64,000 nt of DNA, from NCBI GenBank assembly GCA_030144725.1, contig JASKMD010000007.1:6895015-6959014 (forward strand). The letters run 5' to 3'. Shown here one piece after another: positions 1-10,800 of the stretch; position 1 is the stretch's first letter; each line of letters begins with the position of its first letter. The notes beneath the pieces were generated by a model. That model was not told where the DNA came from. It searched no databases and saw only the letters and a list, made by a program, of their open reading frames with translations. The DNA is from Haematococcus lacustris (lineage: Eukaryota; Chlorophyta; Chlorophyceae; Chlamydomonadales; Haematococcaceae). Made by a program: the position numbers and the translations under genes.

Positions 1-117
1 CTGCGAGTATGGGTAACCTCGTGCGATGCCATCGCTGCAATACCGGCTACACGATGCTGCGACTAATTGTTGAACGGATGCCTTGAATGCAAGTGAGATG
101 TTCAGAATTTTTCTAAG
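1..117. other. Unassigned flank
   Basis: No coding or structural feature was recognised in this short stretch before the minisatellite begins. It may belong to whatever sequence was invaded by gypsy-1, but nothing in it shows that. Confidence 0.3.
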
Positions 118-735
118 TGCTTAAAGGCTATAGTACTGTAAGTGGTCTCTCGAGGTACCTCGAGGTACCTCGAGGTACTGTAGATGTCTACAGTACTGTA
201 GATATCTACAGTACTGTAGATGCCTACAGTACTTTAGATGTCTACAGTACTGTAGGTACCTACAGTACTGTAAATGGTCTCTCGAGGTACCTCGAGGTAC
301 CTACAGTACTGTAGATGTCTACAGTACTGTAGATGTCTACAGTACTGTAGATGTCTACAGTACTGTAGATGTCTACAGTACTGTAGATGTCTACAGTACT
401 GTAGGTGTCTACAGTACTGTAGGTGTCTACAGTACTGTAGGTACCTACAGTACTGTAAATGGTCTCTCGAGGTACCTCGAGGTACCTACAGTACTGTAGA
501 TGTCTACAGTACTGTAGATGTCTACAGTACTCTAGATGTCTACAATACTGTAGGTACCTACAGTACTGTAAATGGTCTCTCGAGGTACCTCGAGGTACCT
601 ACAGTACTGTAGATGTCTACAGTACTGTAGGTGTCTATAGTACTGTAGATGTCTATAGTACTGTAGATACCTACAGTACTGTAAGTGGTCTCTCGAGGTA
701 CCCCGACAGTACTGTAGACACCTACAGTACTGTAG
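118..735. repeat. Palindromic 18-bp minisatellite (CTACAGTACTGTAG core)
   Basis: About 30 units of roughly 18 bp, each holding the perfect 14-bp palindrome CTACAGTACTGTAG followed by a variable ATGT/GTGT/GTAC spacer. Five separators containing GGTCTCTCGAGGTACC, near 145, 280, 465, 575 and 690, break the array into blocks and give it a higher-order period. Every unit could form a short hairpin on either strand. Open frames across it are repeat artefacts (reiterated STVDVY or LQYCRC). Confidence 0.93.
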
Positions 736-819
736 CATGGCCGTATCTCACCAACCGCGCAAAATCACGAATTTTAGTTTCAACCCCCAATCTTACAATG
801 CCTTCATTTGACTATGTAC

Positions 820-1070
820 CAAGTCCGAGGCTCTGAATCTCAAAAAGGCTGTTACTAATTTGCCTGAGTGCCCCTACGCATCTGGTGTGTTGCTTGTGCG
901 CAACAAGGACGGTTCATTTCGCATGTGCATAGACTACCGCCCTCTCAACAGTCTCACCATTAAGAACAAGTACCCATTACCTCGTGTTGACACACTGTTA
1001 GATCAGCTCCATGGCGCACAGGTGTTCAGCAAGTTAGACCTGCGCCAGGGATATCATCAGATCCGGGTCG
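820..1070 (+). pseudogene. Gypsy-1 reverse transcriptase, N-terminal piece
   Basis: Translates as fingers/palm motifs of a Ty3/gypsy [22 protein letters not shown], then [15 protein letters not shown] and [15 protein letters not shown], which carries the first catalytic Asp in the LDL motif. The frame breaks exactly at the left inverted repeat of the element at 1071, and the matching continuation ([10 protein letters not shown]) starts at about 4335. The sequence before about 820 no longer resembles a protease-RT linker, so the 5' part was lost or replaced. No function is expected. Confidence 0.9.
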
Positions 1071-1219
1071 CACTCAGGATAAATAAGGACCGGTCGCGAT
1101 GGGATCGACCATAGCTCATTGGATAGCTTGCATTTAGTCCGTTCGAACGGTACAAATCTTACGTTGTAACTCGCAACCATCGCGACGAAAAAGGCCCGAC
1201 AAAAAGTGTCCTGAAAAGT

Positions 1220-1555
1220 GCATCGCTTGCTGCGCAGCAACGGTACATCCGTCGCTGCGCAGCAACGTTACATCCTTTGCTGCGCAGCAAGGTCTCATGC
1301 GTCGCTGCGCAGCAACGTTATACTGTTTGTTGCGCAGCAAGGTCTCATGCGTCGCTGCGCAGCAAGGTTACAATTTTCGCTGCGCAGCAAGGTCTCATGC
1401 GTCGCTGCGCAGCAAGGTTACAATTTTCGCTGCGCAGCAAGGTCTCATGCGTTGCTGCGCAACAACGTTACATTTTTTGCTGCGCAGCAAGAGCTCATGC
1501 TCAGCTGCGCAACAACATTAGATCCTTTGCTGCGCAGCAAGAGCTCATGCTCAGT
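1220..1555. repeat. TTGCTGCGCAGCAA palindrome array, left block
   Basis: About a dozen copies of the 14-bp palindrome TTGCTGCGCAGCAA (some decayed) spaced by 10-15 bp segments such as GGTCTCATGCG and CGTTACA. The inverted-repeat core is better conserved than the spacers. Translations (repeats of LLRSKVSCVAAQQ) are artefacts. Confidence 0.9.
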
Positions 1556-3365
1556 GGTGCCTTGCAACACCCCGTTACACCACTACACAATGTATGAAGC
1601 GACGCTCAAATACCTCGCAACACCTCGCAAAACACATCGCAAAACCTCGCAAAACACCCAAACACTTCGCAACACCTCCTACGGGACTCCGATGTAGAGC
1701 ACATGTTTTGATGCACATTTACGCTAACCCATCGATGCACTAGCGCCCCGCAACACGTTGCTACAAGGTAGTAAAGTGACAAACAACACAACATTACCAA
1801 CAACACCAACACCAACACAAGGTGGCACCGCACTAACACAACAAGGTGACCCCCACCACCAACACCAACACTATCAACACAACACCAACACCATCAACAT
1901 AACACCAACAACATCACCAACACAACAAGGCGACAACGCACCGCACCGCACCCTACCCCACCACACCACACCACACCCAAGCCATGTCGCACAACAATTG
2001 CGGACTGGCAACCACCCAAGTGCTTGGCAATGCTTGGCTGTTGAGTTGGTGTGTAGACATGGCATGGCAAGAGTGGGCTGGGTTGGCTGCTATTACTAGC
2101 GCCCTCTCCAAGCTGATCGCTAGGGAGAGGGGATGTAGACGGGTGGCGGCCTTGGAGGTGGTGGTGGTGGGATAGGAGATGGTAGGGGTGGGTGGGTGAG
2201 GAGACGAGAGGGTGCCACGGGGTGCCCCTAAACCTGGGCTGGGCTGGGCTGGGCTGGGCTGGGCAAGGCGGGGCGGGGGACAGGGCGGGGACGTAAGCGG
2301 AACTCCTGGCTGCTCCTTCTGGTTGCTTTTGGCGGCTGCTCATGGCTGCTCATGGCTGCTCATGGCTGCTGCCGCCTTGCCTGCAACCACCATGCATGCT
2401 AGACATGCTCATGCATAAGGCTGTTGCCACACTGCTGGCAAGCATGGAGGCATGGCTGCAGCAGTCTATGCTAGCGCCACACACCTGTTGCCTTGCCGCT
2501 CTTGGCTGCCGCTCTTGGCTACCGTTCCTGGCTGCCACCTTGGCTGCCACTCTTGGTTGCCGCTCCAGGCTGCCGCTCTAGGCTCTAGCAGCTCTAGGCT
2601 CTAGGCTCTAGGCTCTTGGCTGCTGCTCTTGGCTGCCACTCCAGGCTGCCACTCCTGGCTGCCACTCCAGGCTGCTGTTTAGTCTCCAGCCGTCCGTCAT
2701 GGTGAGGGTAAGGGTAAGAGATTGTGGTGTGAGGGAAGGGGAGGATGAGACCATTGACCCTGCAGCAATCGAGTGGTACACAAGCGGTCAGGCAATGTAC
2801 TTGAAGCCACATGACTGCAACATTAACCACTCACCATTTGCTAGGGTGTTTGGGGAGGTTTGTGTGGGGAGGGTTTGTGTGGGGAGGGTTTGTGTGTCGC
2901 TCCCGCTTCTGAATGCTCATGGTTGTTACCACCATGGGTACCTATCCTGGCTGCTCCACTTCCGCTTCTCCTAGCTGCTCAAGGACTACTAACTCGAGGC
3001 TTCCGCACATAGCTCGCTCTCCTTCATGGCTCCCAGTTGCCTTACGGGGCCTCTCCACTCCTCCGCTCTATCGCTACTGGCTCCGCTCCATGTTGTGTCG
3101 CTGCATCGCTGCACCTGCTGCCAATTTCTGTCGCTGACTCCAGATCCTACGGCTGGTCGCCAATGCTATGAGGCTACAAGCTAGCGACGGCTGGCTGGCT
3201 CGTAGCTACCCTTTGGCGACGATTGGCTGCTCCTAGCTGCTCCTGGCTGCTATATGCAGCATGCCATTTTGGCGGGGCAGTGTGCTTTCCTTCGTCATCC
3301 TTTCCTTGTTTCGCGTCAGCGAAACCTTCAAGTCTGCATGCAACCTGAAAGTTTTGTAACCTGAA
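1556..3365. repeat. Low-complexity interior of the TIR element
   Basis: No gene seen. It holds (CAACAC)-like runs at about 1785-1930, a (GGGCT)n tract at about 2236-2265 running into GGCGGGG, CTCATGG/TGGCTGC repeats at 2335-2360, and GGCTCTA/TTGGCTGC repeats at 2500-2680. Short frames here follow the repeats and lack recognisable domains. Confidence 0.7.
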
Positions 3366-3369
3366 TCAG

Positions 3370-4160
3370 GCCCTTGCTGCGCAGCAAGGGCCTAATGTTG
3401 CTGCGCAGCAAGGGCTTTATGTTGTTGCGCAGCAAGGGCCTGGTGTAACTGCGCAGCAAGGGCCTGATGTTGTTGCGCAGCAAGGGCGCAGCAAGGGCCT
3501 GATGTTGTTGCGCAGCAAGGGTTAGCTTAGTTGTTGTGCAGCAAGGGCCTTATCTGTTGCGCAGCAAGGGTGAGCTTAGTTGTTGCGCAGCCCGGGCCTT
3601 ATGTTGTTGCGCAGCAAGGGCCTTATGTTGTTGCGCAGCAAGGGTTAGCTTAGTTGTTGCGCAGCAAGGGCCTTATGTTGTTGCGCAGCAAGGGTAAGCT
3701 TTGTTGTTGCGCAGCAAGGGCCTTATGTTGTTGCGCAGCAAGGGTGAGCTTAGTTGTTGCGCAGCAAGGGCCTTATGTTGTTGCGCAGCAAGGGTGAGCT
3801 TAGTTGTTGCGCAGCAAGGGCCTTATGTTGTTGCGCAGCAAGGGTAAGCTTTGTTGTTGCGCAGCAAGGGCCTTATGTTGTTGCGCAGCAAGGGCCTGAT
3901 GTTGTTGCGCAGCAAGGGTTAGCTTAGTTGTTGCGCAGCAAGGGCCTTATTTGTTGCGCAGCAAGGGTGAGCTTAGTTGTTGCGCAGCAAGGGCCTGATG
4001 TTGTTGCGCAGCAAGGGTGAGCTTTGTTGTTGCGCAGCAAGGGCCTGGTTTTGCTGCGCAGCAGCGAGGCACTTATACCGTTGCTGCGCAGCAACGTTGC
4101 ACTTTATACCCTTGCTGCGCAGCAAGGTTGCACTTTATACCCTTGCTGCGCAGCCGAACA
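3370..4160. repeat. TTGCGCAGCAA palindrome array, right block
   Basis: Some thirty copies of TTGYTGCGCAGCAAGGG alternating with CCTTATGTTG or TGAGCTTAGTTG spacers, giving a two-unit higher-order repeat. It has the same core as the left block but a different spacer family, so the two blocks expanded separately. Confidence 0.9.
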
Positions 4161-4333
4161 TGGACGGGGGGGGTACCTAGCGCGCGGATTGTTATAACTC
4201 CGCAACCGCTGTGAGTTAGGACTTCGTTCCAGAGCGAGGTCCCTCTTAAACTCACTGTTCTATCGTTCTATCGGAGCGGAATGTCCATTCGATGAAAAAA
4301 ATACTGAGGCGTCGGCCTTATTTATCCTGAGTG

Positions 4334-6917
4334 ACCCGAGGACATCCATAAGACAGCTTTCCGCACACGTTACGGTCACTTTGAGTTCACGGTGCTGCCA
4401 TTTGGGCTGTGCAATGCGCCTGCCACATTCCAGCGCCTCATGAACGACATTTTGCATGATATCTTAGATGACTGCGTCTTAGTGTATCTAGATGACATCC
4501 TCATCTTCTCTCGCACCCCGCAGGAGCATACCGCTCACCTTCGGCGCGTGCTAGACCTGCTCCGCAAGCACAAACTCTATGCCAAGCTCTCCAAGTGTGA
4601 GTTCGGCATGGATCAGACAACCTTCCTAGGTCACATCATCTCCGCCTCTGGCATCGCATGCGATCCTGCCAAGGTAGGTGCGGTTCAGTCCTGGCCCACA
4701 CCCACCACTGTGCATGAGGTGCGCAGTTTCTTGGGCCTAGCCAACTACTACCGGCGCTTCGTTAGAAACTTCTCAACCATAGCTGCACCTCTCACTGCCC
4801 TAACCAGAGCTGACGGGCACGACAAGCAGGGTGTCGTGGCATGGGGTCAGGCCCAGCAGTCAGCCTTTGACGCTCTGAAGCAGGCACTCATCACCACACC
4901 GGTTCTCATCGCTCCAGATCCTTCACAACCCTACACGCTACGGTGTGACGCATCCACAGTCGGCATTGGTGCCGTGCTATCTCAGGGTACCGGCTCAGCC
5001 GAGCGGGTGGTGGCCTACCACTCCCGTAAGCTACTACCAGTGGAACAGAACTATCCCACCCATGAGCAGGAGCTCTTGTCTCTGGTGGAGGCCCTCAAAG
5101 TGTGGCGTCACTACCTTCTAGGTGCGTCATTCCATCTACTCACAGACAATTGGGCTACTAAGCACATCCAGACACAGCCTCGCCTCGACTGCCGTCGCCA
5201 AGCGCGGTGGATGGAGGTCATTCAAGAATACGATTGCATCATAGATCACATTCCCGGCAAGCAAAATGTAGTGGCAGATGCACTGTCACGCCGCTCGGGT
5301 TATCACCTTTTCACCGTCGGGCGACGGGTACAACACACCCCCGCCCACGCCGCAGAGTCGGCCATCTCCATCAGCCTTCCACGGCTTCAACACATACGCG
5401 ATGCTGCGGCTACAGATCCACAGTATCAGCGTCATCTCGCTGCCGCCCTCAACGGACGCGCACGGCAGTTCTCCGTCCAGGACAGTTTGCTATATCACAC
5501 AGGCCGAGAGGCTTCCCTGTTGTACATCCCAGCGGGCCCTTTGCGTACCGACCTGTTGTGTGAGGCACACGACGTCCCCACTTCTGGCCACCTTGGTCGG
5601 GACAAAACCTATCAGCGGTTGTCTCGCCTAGTCTTCTGGCCACGCATGGCAGCCGCAGTGCATGACTACATCCGCACTTGCACCCACTGCCAGCGAAACA
5701 AGTCCAGCACCACAAAACCCTTTGGCCTTTTGCAGCCTTTGCCCGTGCCCCAGCACCAGTGGGAGCAGGTTAGCATGGATCTGATCACCCAGCTGCCTGT
5801 AACCCCGACTGGCCACGACGCCATTGTCGTCTTTGTGGACAAGCTGACTAAGATGATTCACACAGTCCCCACCACCACAACCGTGTCAGCCCCTGATTTG
5901 GCTCAGCTTTTCTTCGACTCCGTCTTCAGATACCACGGCCTCCCCAAGGTCATCATCTCCGATCGGGACCCCCGGTTCACATCCACATTCTGGCAACAAC
6001 TATTTGCCAAGACCGGGACACACCTGAACATATCCACAGCCAATCACCCCCAGACTGACGGTCAGACCGAGCGCGCTAACCGCACCCTCGAAGACATGTT
6101 GCGCAACTACGTCTCGCCTCACCACACAGACTGGGACAATCACCTCACCGCTGCTGAGTTTGTCTATAATGCATCTGTGCAGGCCAGCACTGGTTACTCA
6201 CCCTTCATGCTCAACTCTGGCCAGGAACCTCACACACCATTGTCTCTAGCAGTGCATACCGCTGCGCCAGTACAGGTCACACCTGCGACCAGCGAGACCG
6301 CCACAGCCTTCCTGCAGCGCATGGCAACCAACATTGTTGCTGCCAGCCAACATCTGGTCAAAGCCCAACAGCGGCAAGTCAAGCATGCTAACGCCCAGCG
6401 CCAGGATCACAAGTTTGCAGTTGGCGACATGGTTTACATCTGTGACAGCTTTTTCACTCACATGAGACCCGCCACACAAGCAGCCGGCGCGGCACACAAG
6501 TTCACACCTAGGCAGCATGGCCCCTTCAAGGTTCTAGAAGTGGTCACGCCTGTTGCTCTGCGGCTCCAGCTACCTGCCACGTGGAAGTTAGTCCACCCAG
6601 TAGTACACGTGTCGCATGTCAAGTTGCACCACGACGGCAGCGCGCAGTTCCCCACTCGCAACCCCGCCCCCCCGCCCGAGCCAGACATCATTGACGGTGA
6701 AGCTCACTACCATGTAGAAGCCTTCCGCAACCATCGCTTCCTGCGCGGCCAGCTCCAGATGCAGGTGAAGTGGTTGGGACACCCCGAACACGACAACACA
6801 TGGGTACCACTGGCCCAACTACGCGAAGACATGACTGACAACGTAATGAAGAAGTTGTTGCGCACGTACGCTTTCCGCACCAAGCAGTCCAAGGGTTGGA
6901 TGACCAAGCCAGCCTAA
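4334..6917 (+). CDS. Gypsy-1 pol: RT (C-terminal part), RNase H, integrase, chromodomain
   Basis: Open for about 860 codons to TAA at 6915-6917. RT palm follows the insertion: [15 protein letters not shown] and the catalytic YLDD (about 4485). RNase H follows, with [14 protein letters not shown] and [12 protein letters not shown]. Integrase has the HHCC finger ([11 protein letters not shown] to CTHCQRNK, about 5580-5700) and the core DDE signature ([28 protein letters not shown]). The end is a chromodomain ([24 protein letters not shown], about 6705-6830), which in chromoviruses steers integration to marked chromatin. There is no start codon of its own; the frame is the continuation of the split RT. 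The sequence is well preserved, but the copy is dead because its 5' half is lost and its RT is split. Confidence 0.92.
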
Positions 6918-7050
6918 GATAGGGTAGGATGTGCTTTGACACATGCTTTGCCTGCCTGTTGCTGCTTTGGTGTCTTGTTGCATTGGTGTTGTTTGTCTGC
7001 CACATCTCACAGCACGCTTCGGGACGAAGCTCTTCCCAAGTGGGGGAGAG

Positions 7051-7432
7051 TGTAAGAGTACACAACCGCACGACAGAATGCATAAACAATCGTTGTTTTT
7101 TTTGTGTTGCATGCCTTGCCACGTCAGATGAATTTCGTTGACACTAGGCGGTAGGGTTTAAAAAGGCAGAGTCTGAAGATACAGACAGTCATATACAGAC
7201 CCAAGCTGATGTTCAGTTCCGACCTGAGCTCATTGTAATACTACGCCCTGTGCTCCTGTTGTTCCGCCAACAGCACAGCCTCCGCTGCAAGTACCGCAGC
7301 TAGTAAGTCTAGCCCTAGAAGCTCCAGCGCACGCTGAGATTAGAGCTTCAACTCCTAGACCAGCCTTTGGCTGAGAATCGTATTATTCAGCCAATAGCGC
7401 ATGCATCCGGCCCACTAGCGCGAACTGTTACA
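7051..7432 (+). repeat. Gypsy-1 LTR (3')
   Basis: Starts TGTAAGAG directly after the purine tract TGGGGGAGAG and ends CTGTTACA, giving the inverted TGTAA/TTACA ends of gypsy LTRs. Length 382 bp. TTTAAAAAGG at about 7157 could be the TATA-like element. No 5' partner lies in the window, so age cannot be estimated from LTR divergence. Confidence 0.85.
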
Positions 7433-7749
7433 CATTGCACTATCTTACCACTCCTGCCCCTGTCCCATCACCTCCCACCCCACCCCCACCCCCAGCTGTA
7501 CACACTGCCTCATCAGTGCAAGGCCTGATCAAGTTGAGTGAAGTGAAGGAGTTTGATGGCAAGGGTGATGTGAACAGCTTCCTTTTCCAGGTGGAGGACA
7601 TCTTTTCTTTGTATCACAGTTTGTCTGATGAGCAGAAGATTGTGAGCACCAGTGTAAGATTGGATGGCCTGGCTAAAGCGTGGTACCGTTCAGTTCGAGG
7701 TGACCCTTCCCTGTTCCTCTCATGGAGCACCTTCACAGCTGGACACTTT
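7433..7749 (+). pseudogene. Gag fragment of a different LTR retrotransposon
   Basis: A proline-rich start is followed by a retrotransposon gag core (EVKEFDGKGDVNSFLFQVED, LDGLAKAWYRSV, LFLSWSTFTA), the pattern of plant-type gag (Retrotrans_gag/UBN2-like). It is unlike the gag of gypsy-2 and gypsy-3 in this window. It is cut on the left by the gypsy-1 LTR and on the right by the 5' end of Dualen-1, so only about 105 codons remain. Confidence 0.75.
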
Positions 7750-7846
7750 TTTCGGACCGTAACTTCAACTCACGACTACGCTTCCTAGTAACGACGGCAG
7801 CTTAAACGGGCAGCAGGACCCGGTGCAGCGTCCGAAAAGGAGCAGA

Positions 7847-10800
7847 ATGAGCGAAGTTTCGTCCGACCCTGAGCGAGGTCAAGACGAGGCGATGGGAGGC
7901 GCAGCAGGTAGACGACGGCCTGCGTTGTTCCTCCTATTTGCTGTCTTGACCCTGTTCTGCACTGGGTGGAGTTGGGGCGCGCTCGGGGGTTGGCCTACCA
8001 AAGCTACCCCCAGCCGCTTGTCAATCCACTCAGAAGGCACCACAATCGGTGACCGTGCAGACAGGTTGGCTCCGGGCACAGGCCCAAGTCTGCGCGAAAG
8101 CTGGTACACCCAGCCTAGCCTTATCTCGTCCCCAGGGCAAATGCCCGCGAATGCAAGCAGTGCTCTGCCCAGGTTCTTGAACAAGCAGTGCTATGCCCTC
8201 CACCATCAGACTGCAACCACTAATGTTTCGCTGCCAACATGCAACCCCATCTCAGATGATATTCTCAACATCTATGTTCCCCCACTCAAACAAAGGCCTC
8301 CTGTGAAGGCACGATTGAAGGATACACAACCAGGGCAAATGAACACATACCGTTGTTTGCAGGCCTGTATAAGACATGGCGCTCAGTCTTACCACAACCC
8401 AGCGGCCCTGACTGATACAGCCTTGCATGACCAGCCAGCTGCTACAGAGATGCCAACCACTCATGTTGACATGCAGGCCGGCACAAGACATGGCACTCAG
8501 CCTTACCACCACCTGCCAGCCCTGCTTGCTACAGCCTTGCATGACCAGCCAGCCGCTACAGTGATGCCAACCACTCATGTTGACATGCAGGCCGGCACAA
8601 GACATGGCGCTCAGCCTTACCACCACCCGCCAGCCCTGCTTGCTACAGCCCTGCATGACCAGCCAGCCGCTACAGTGATGCCAACCACTCATGTTGACAT
8701 GCAGGCCGGCACAAGACATGGCGCTCAGCCTTACCACCACCTGCCAGCCCTGCTTGCTACAGCCTTGCATGACCAGCCAGCCGCTACAGTGATGCCAACC
8801 ACTCATGTTGACATGCAGGCCGGCACAAGACATGGCACTCAGCCTTACCACCACCTGCCAGCCCTGCTTGCTACAGCCCTGCATGACCAGCCAGCCGCTA
8901 CAGTGATGCCAACCACTCATGTTGACATGCAGGCCGGCACAAGACATGGCGCTCAGCCTTACCACCACCTGCCAGCCCTGCTTGCTACAGCCTTGCATGA
9001 CCAGCCAGCCGCTACAGTGATGCCAACCACTCATGTTGACATGCAGGCCGGCACAAGACATGGCGCTCAGCCTTACCACCTCCTGCCAGCCCTGCTTGCT
9101 ACAGCCTTGCATGACCAGCCAGCCGCTACAGTGATGCTTACCACTCATGTTGACATGCAGGCCGGCATAAGACATGGCGCCCAGGAGCAGCCTTGTGATC
9201 AGCTCAGCACGCTGCCAGGACCAGCCAAGTATACACCACATGCTGACCCGCTGCCATGCTCCAGGTACCCCCATGCCCACACCAATGGAGCGGAGGATGA
9301 GCAGCCGTGTGAACAGCTACATGGCAGGCCGATACCCCATGGACCACCCATACATGACCTATATGTTGACATGTTGCCTCTTGATATGAACAAAGGGGTG
9401 GGGGGCAAGGCGTATCTCATTCACATTACCATAGCTCTCCTTAGCATGCTCGGGCTCCATCTCCGTACCCCTTCCCAACGCACCCAGGTTACCACCCCCT
9501 CCCAATCCAAAGCGTGCTTGCTCAAACATATCAAGAGAGTGCGTAGGTGGAAGGGTGTCATCGTTATGTCAGCCCTCCCCCTCTGCCCATACCTGGATGG
9601 CAGCGCCCCACGGCACAACGCTCTACTTTGTCTCTCCGTGTGCATGGAGAATTGGACTACACATGGACACTTCACCCATAGTGGGCCAAGGGCCTCCCTT
9701 ATTGTCCACCACTACAACACAACGTTGCATCGATACACTATCTATAAGATAGGCATCACTAGCAAGCAGGGTGTGCTCAATACCATGCTACCCTCTAGCT
9801 TGCTGGCTACGGCTACACAGTGGTTGGGCGTCATCACCACAGTTTACTCCACTATTGCCCTCATTTACATGGCCTGGCTACTACTCGCCGCCGGGGATGT
9901 TGAAATGAACCCCGGCCCAACCAACGAGCACTACATGCAAGCCAGACATAGCTCCGCGTGCCAGGTTTACTCCTTGAACAATGCAGCGGGACATGAATGG
10001 GTCACCATGCAAGACATAGACACATTTTACGAGAACAGGCTCCTTCAGTTTACTGATCAGTTTGAGCGCGGCGCATGGTTAATGGCAAGAGGTGTTGACG
10101 GCTATTCCGACGAAGTCATTGAGATGTACTTACGTATCCACTACGGCCTAGCAGTTCAGAGCATTGCCCAGCTCAACCAACCCAGTGACTGGTCTGCTGA
10201 CAACCTGGGAAACCTCGCCGGCCAATACGGTACGCACACATTTTTATGCAAAAAGCCAGGCCACAGCATGGCCATGAAGTGCATTGACGGCGCATGGAAC
10301 CTACTGGACTCCATGGAAACAACACCGACGCCCCTCTCTCACATCCCTACTGCAACTATGCGGACTATGCATCAACTCTTTGTCATCACGCCCAACACCC
10401 GCTCACGGGAGCAGATGCGCATGTGCGCTGAAAAGGACATCCATCACATCATCAGCCATGTAGAACAAACAGGACACGGTCACAACGCCACAGCAGTCGA
10501 CCCCGCTCACCCCACAGTAACGGCCCGTAACCTAGACCCCAGCTACATGGAAAGGCAATACGAAGAGTGCTGCCTAGTACATGCTTTCAACATGGCCATG
10601 GGGAAAAAATGCATCGACTACCACGCAGTCATCAGCCACTGCAAGCAGCTAGCAGAGCACCTACAACACTTAGCACAAGAAGCACGAGCTGCAGGACACA
10701 CAATCCAAACCCTCAAAACCGACCATATCTACCATGCGAAAGGCAAGTTCTCATCTGACACACTGAATCACTACCTCCATCGCAAACACCATGAGATGCA

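Larger units (their letters stand above)
1071..4333. mobile_element. Non-autonomous TIR element filled with GCTGCGCAGC palindromes
   Basis: Both ends carry the same 18-bp terminal inverted repeat, CACTCAGGATAAATAAGG (1071-1088) and its complement (4316-4333), placed exactly where the gypsy-1 RT frame is interrupted. No clear target duplication is visible; the flanks GGGTCG and ACCCGA are themselves nearly complementary. The interior has no transposase-like frame: it consists of two palindrome arrays, A/C-rich and pentamer-like simple repeats, and about 150 bp of ordinary sequence at each end. A non-autonomous DNA transposon is the simplest reading; the superfamily is undetermined. Confidence 0.75.
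790..7432 (+). mobile_element. Gypsy-1: Ty3/gypsy chromovirus, 5'-truncated and interrupted
   Basis: Remains of a chromodomain Ty3/gypsy element. Seen in order: the start of the reverse transcriptase (to 1070), a foreign 3.26 kb insertion (1071-4333), the rest of RT, RNase H, integrase and chromodomain (4334-6917), a purine tract at 7038-7050, and one LTR (7051-7432). Gag, protease and the 5' LTR are missing; the minisatellite and short unrecognised sequence lie where they should be. The copy cannot be autonomous. Confidence 0.9.

Noticed and set aside
3370..4160. CRISPR-like array
   Set aside because: Spacers are not unique: they belong to two repeating types, the repeats are palindromes of 11-17 bp, and the context is a eukaryotic genome.
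7750..7846. HDV-like ribozyme at the Dualen-1 5' end
   Set aside because: A TTCGGAC/GTCCGAA pairing is present (about 7749-7837), but no P3 loop, P1 partner or J4/2 CTAAG could be placed.
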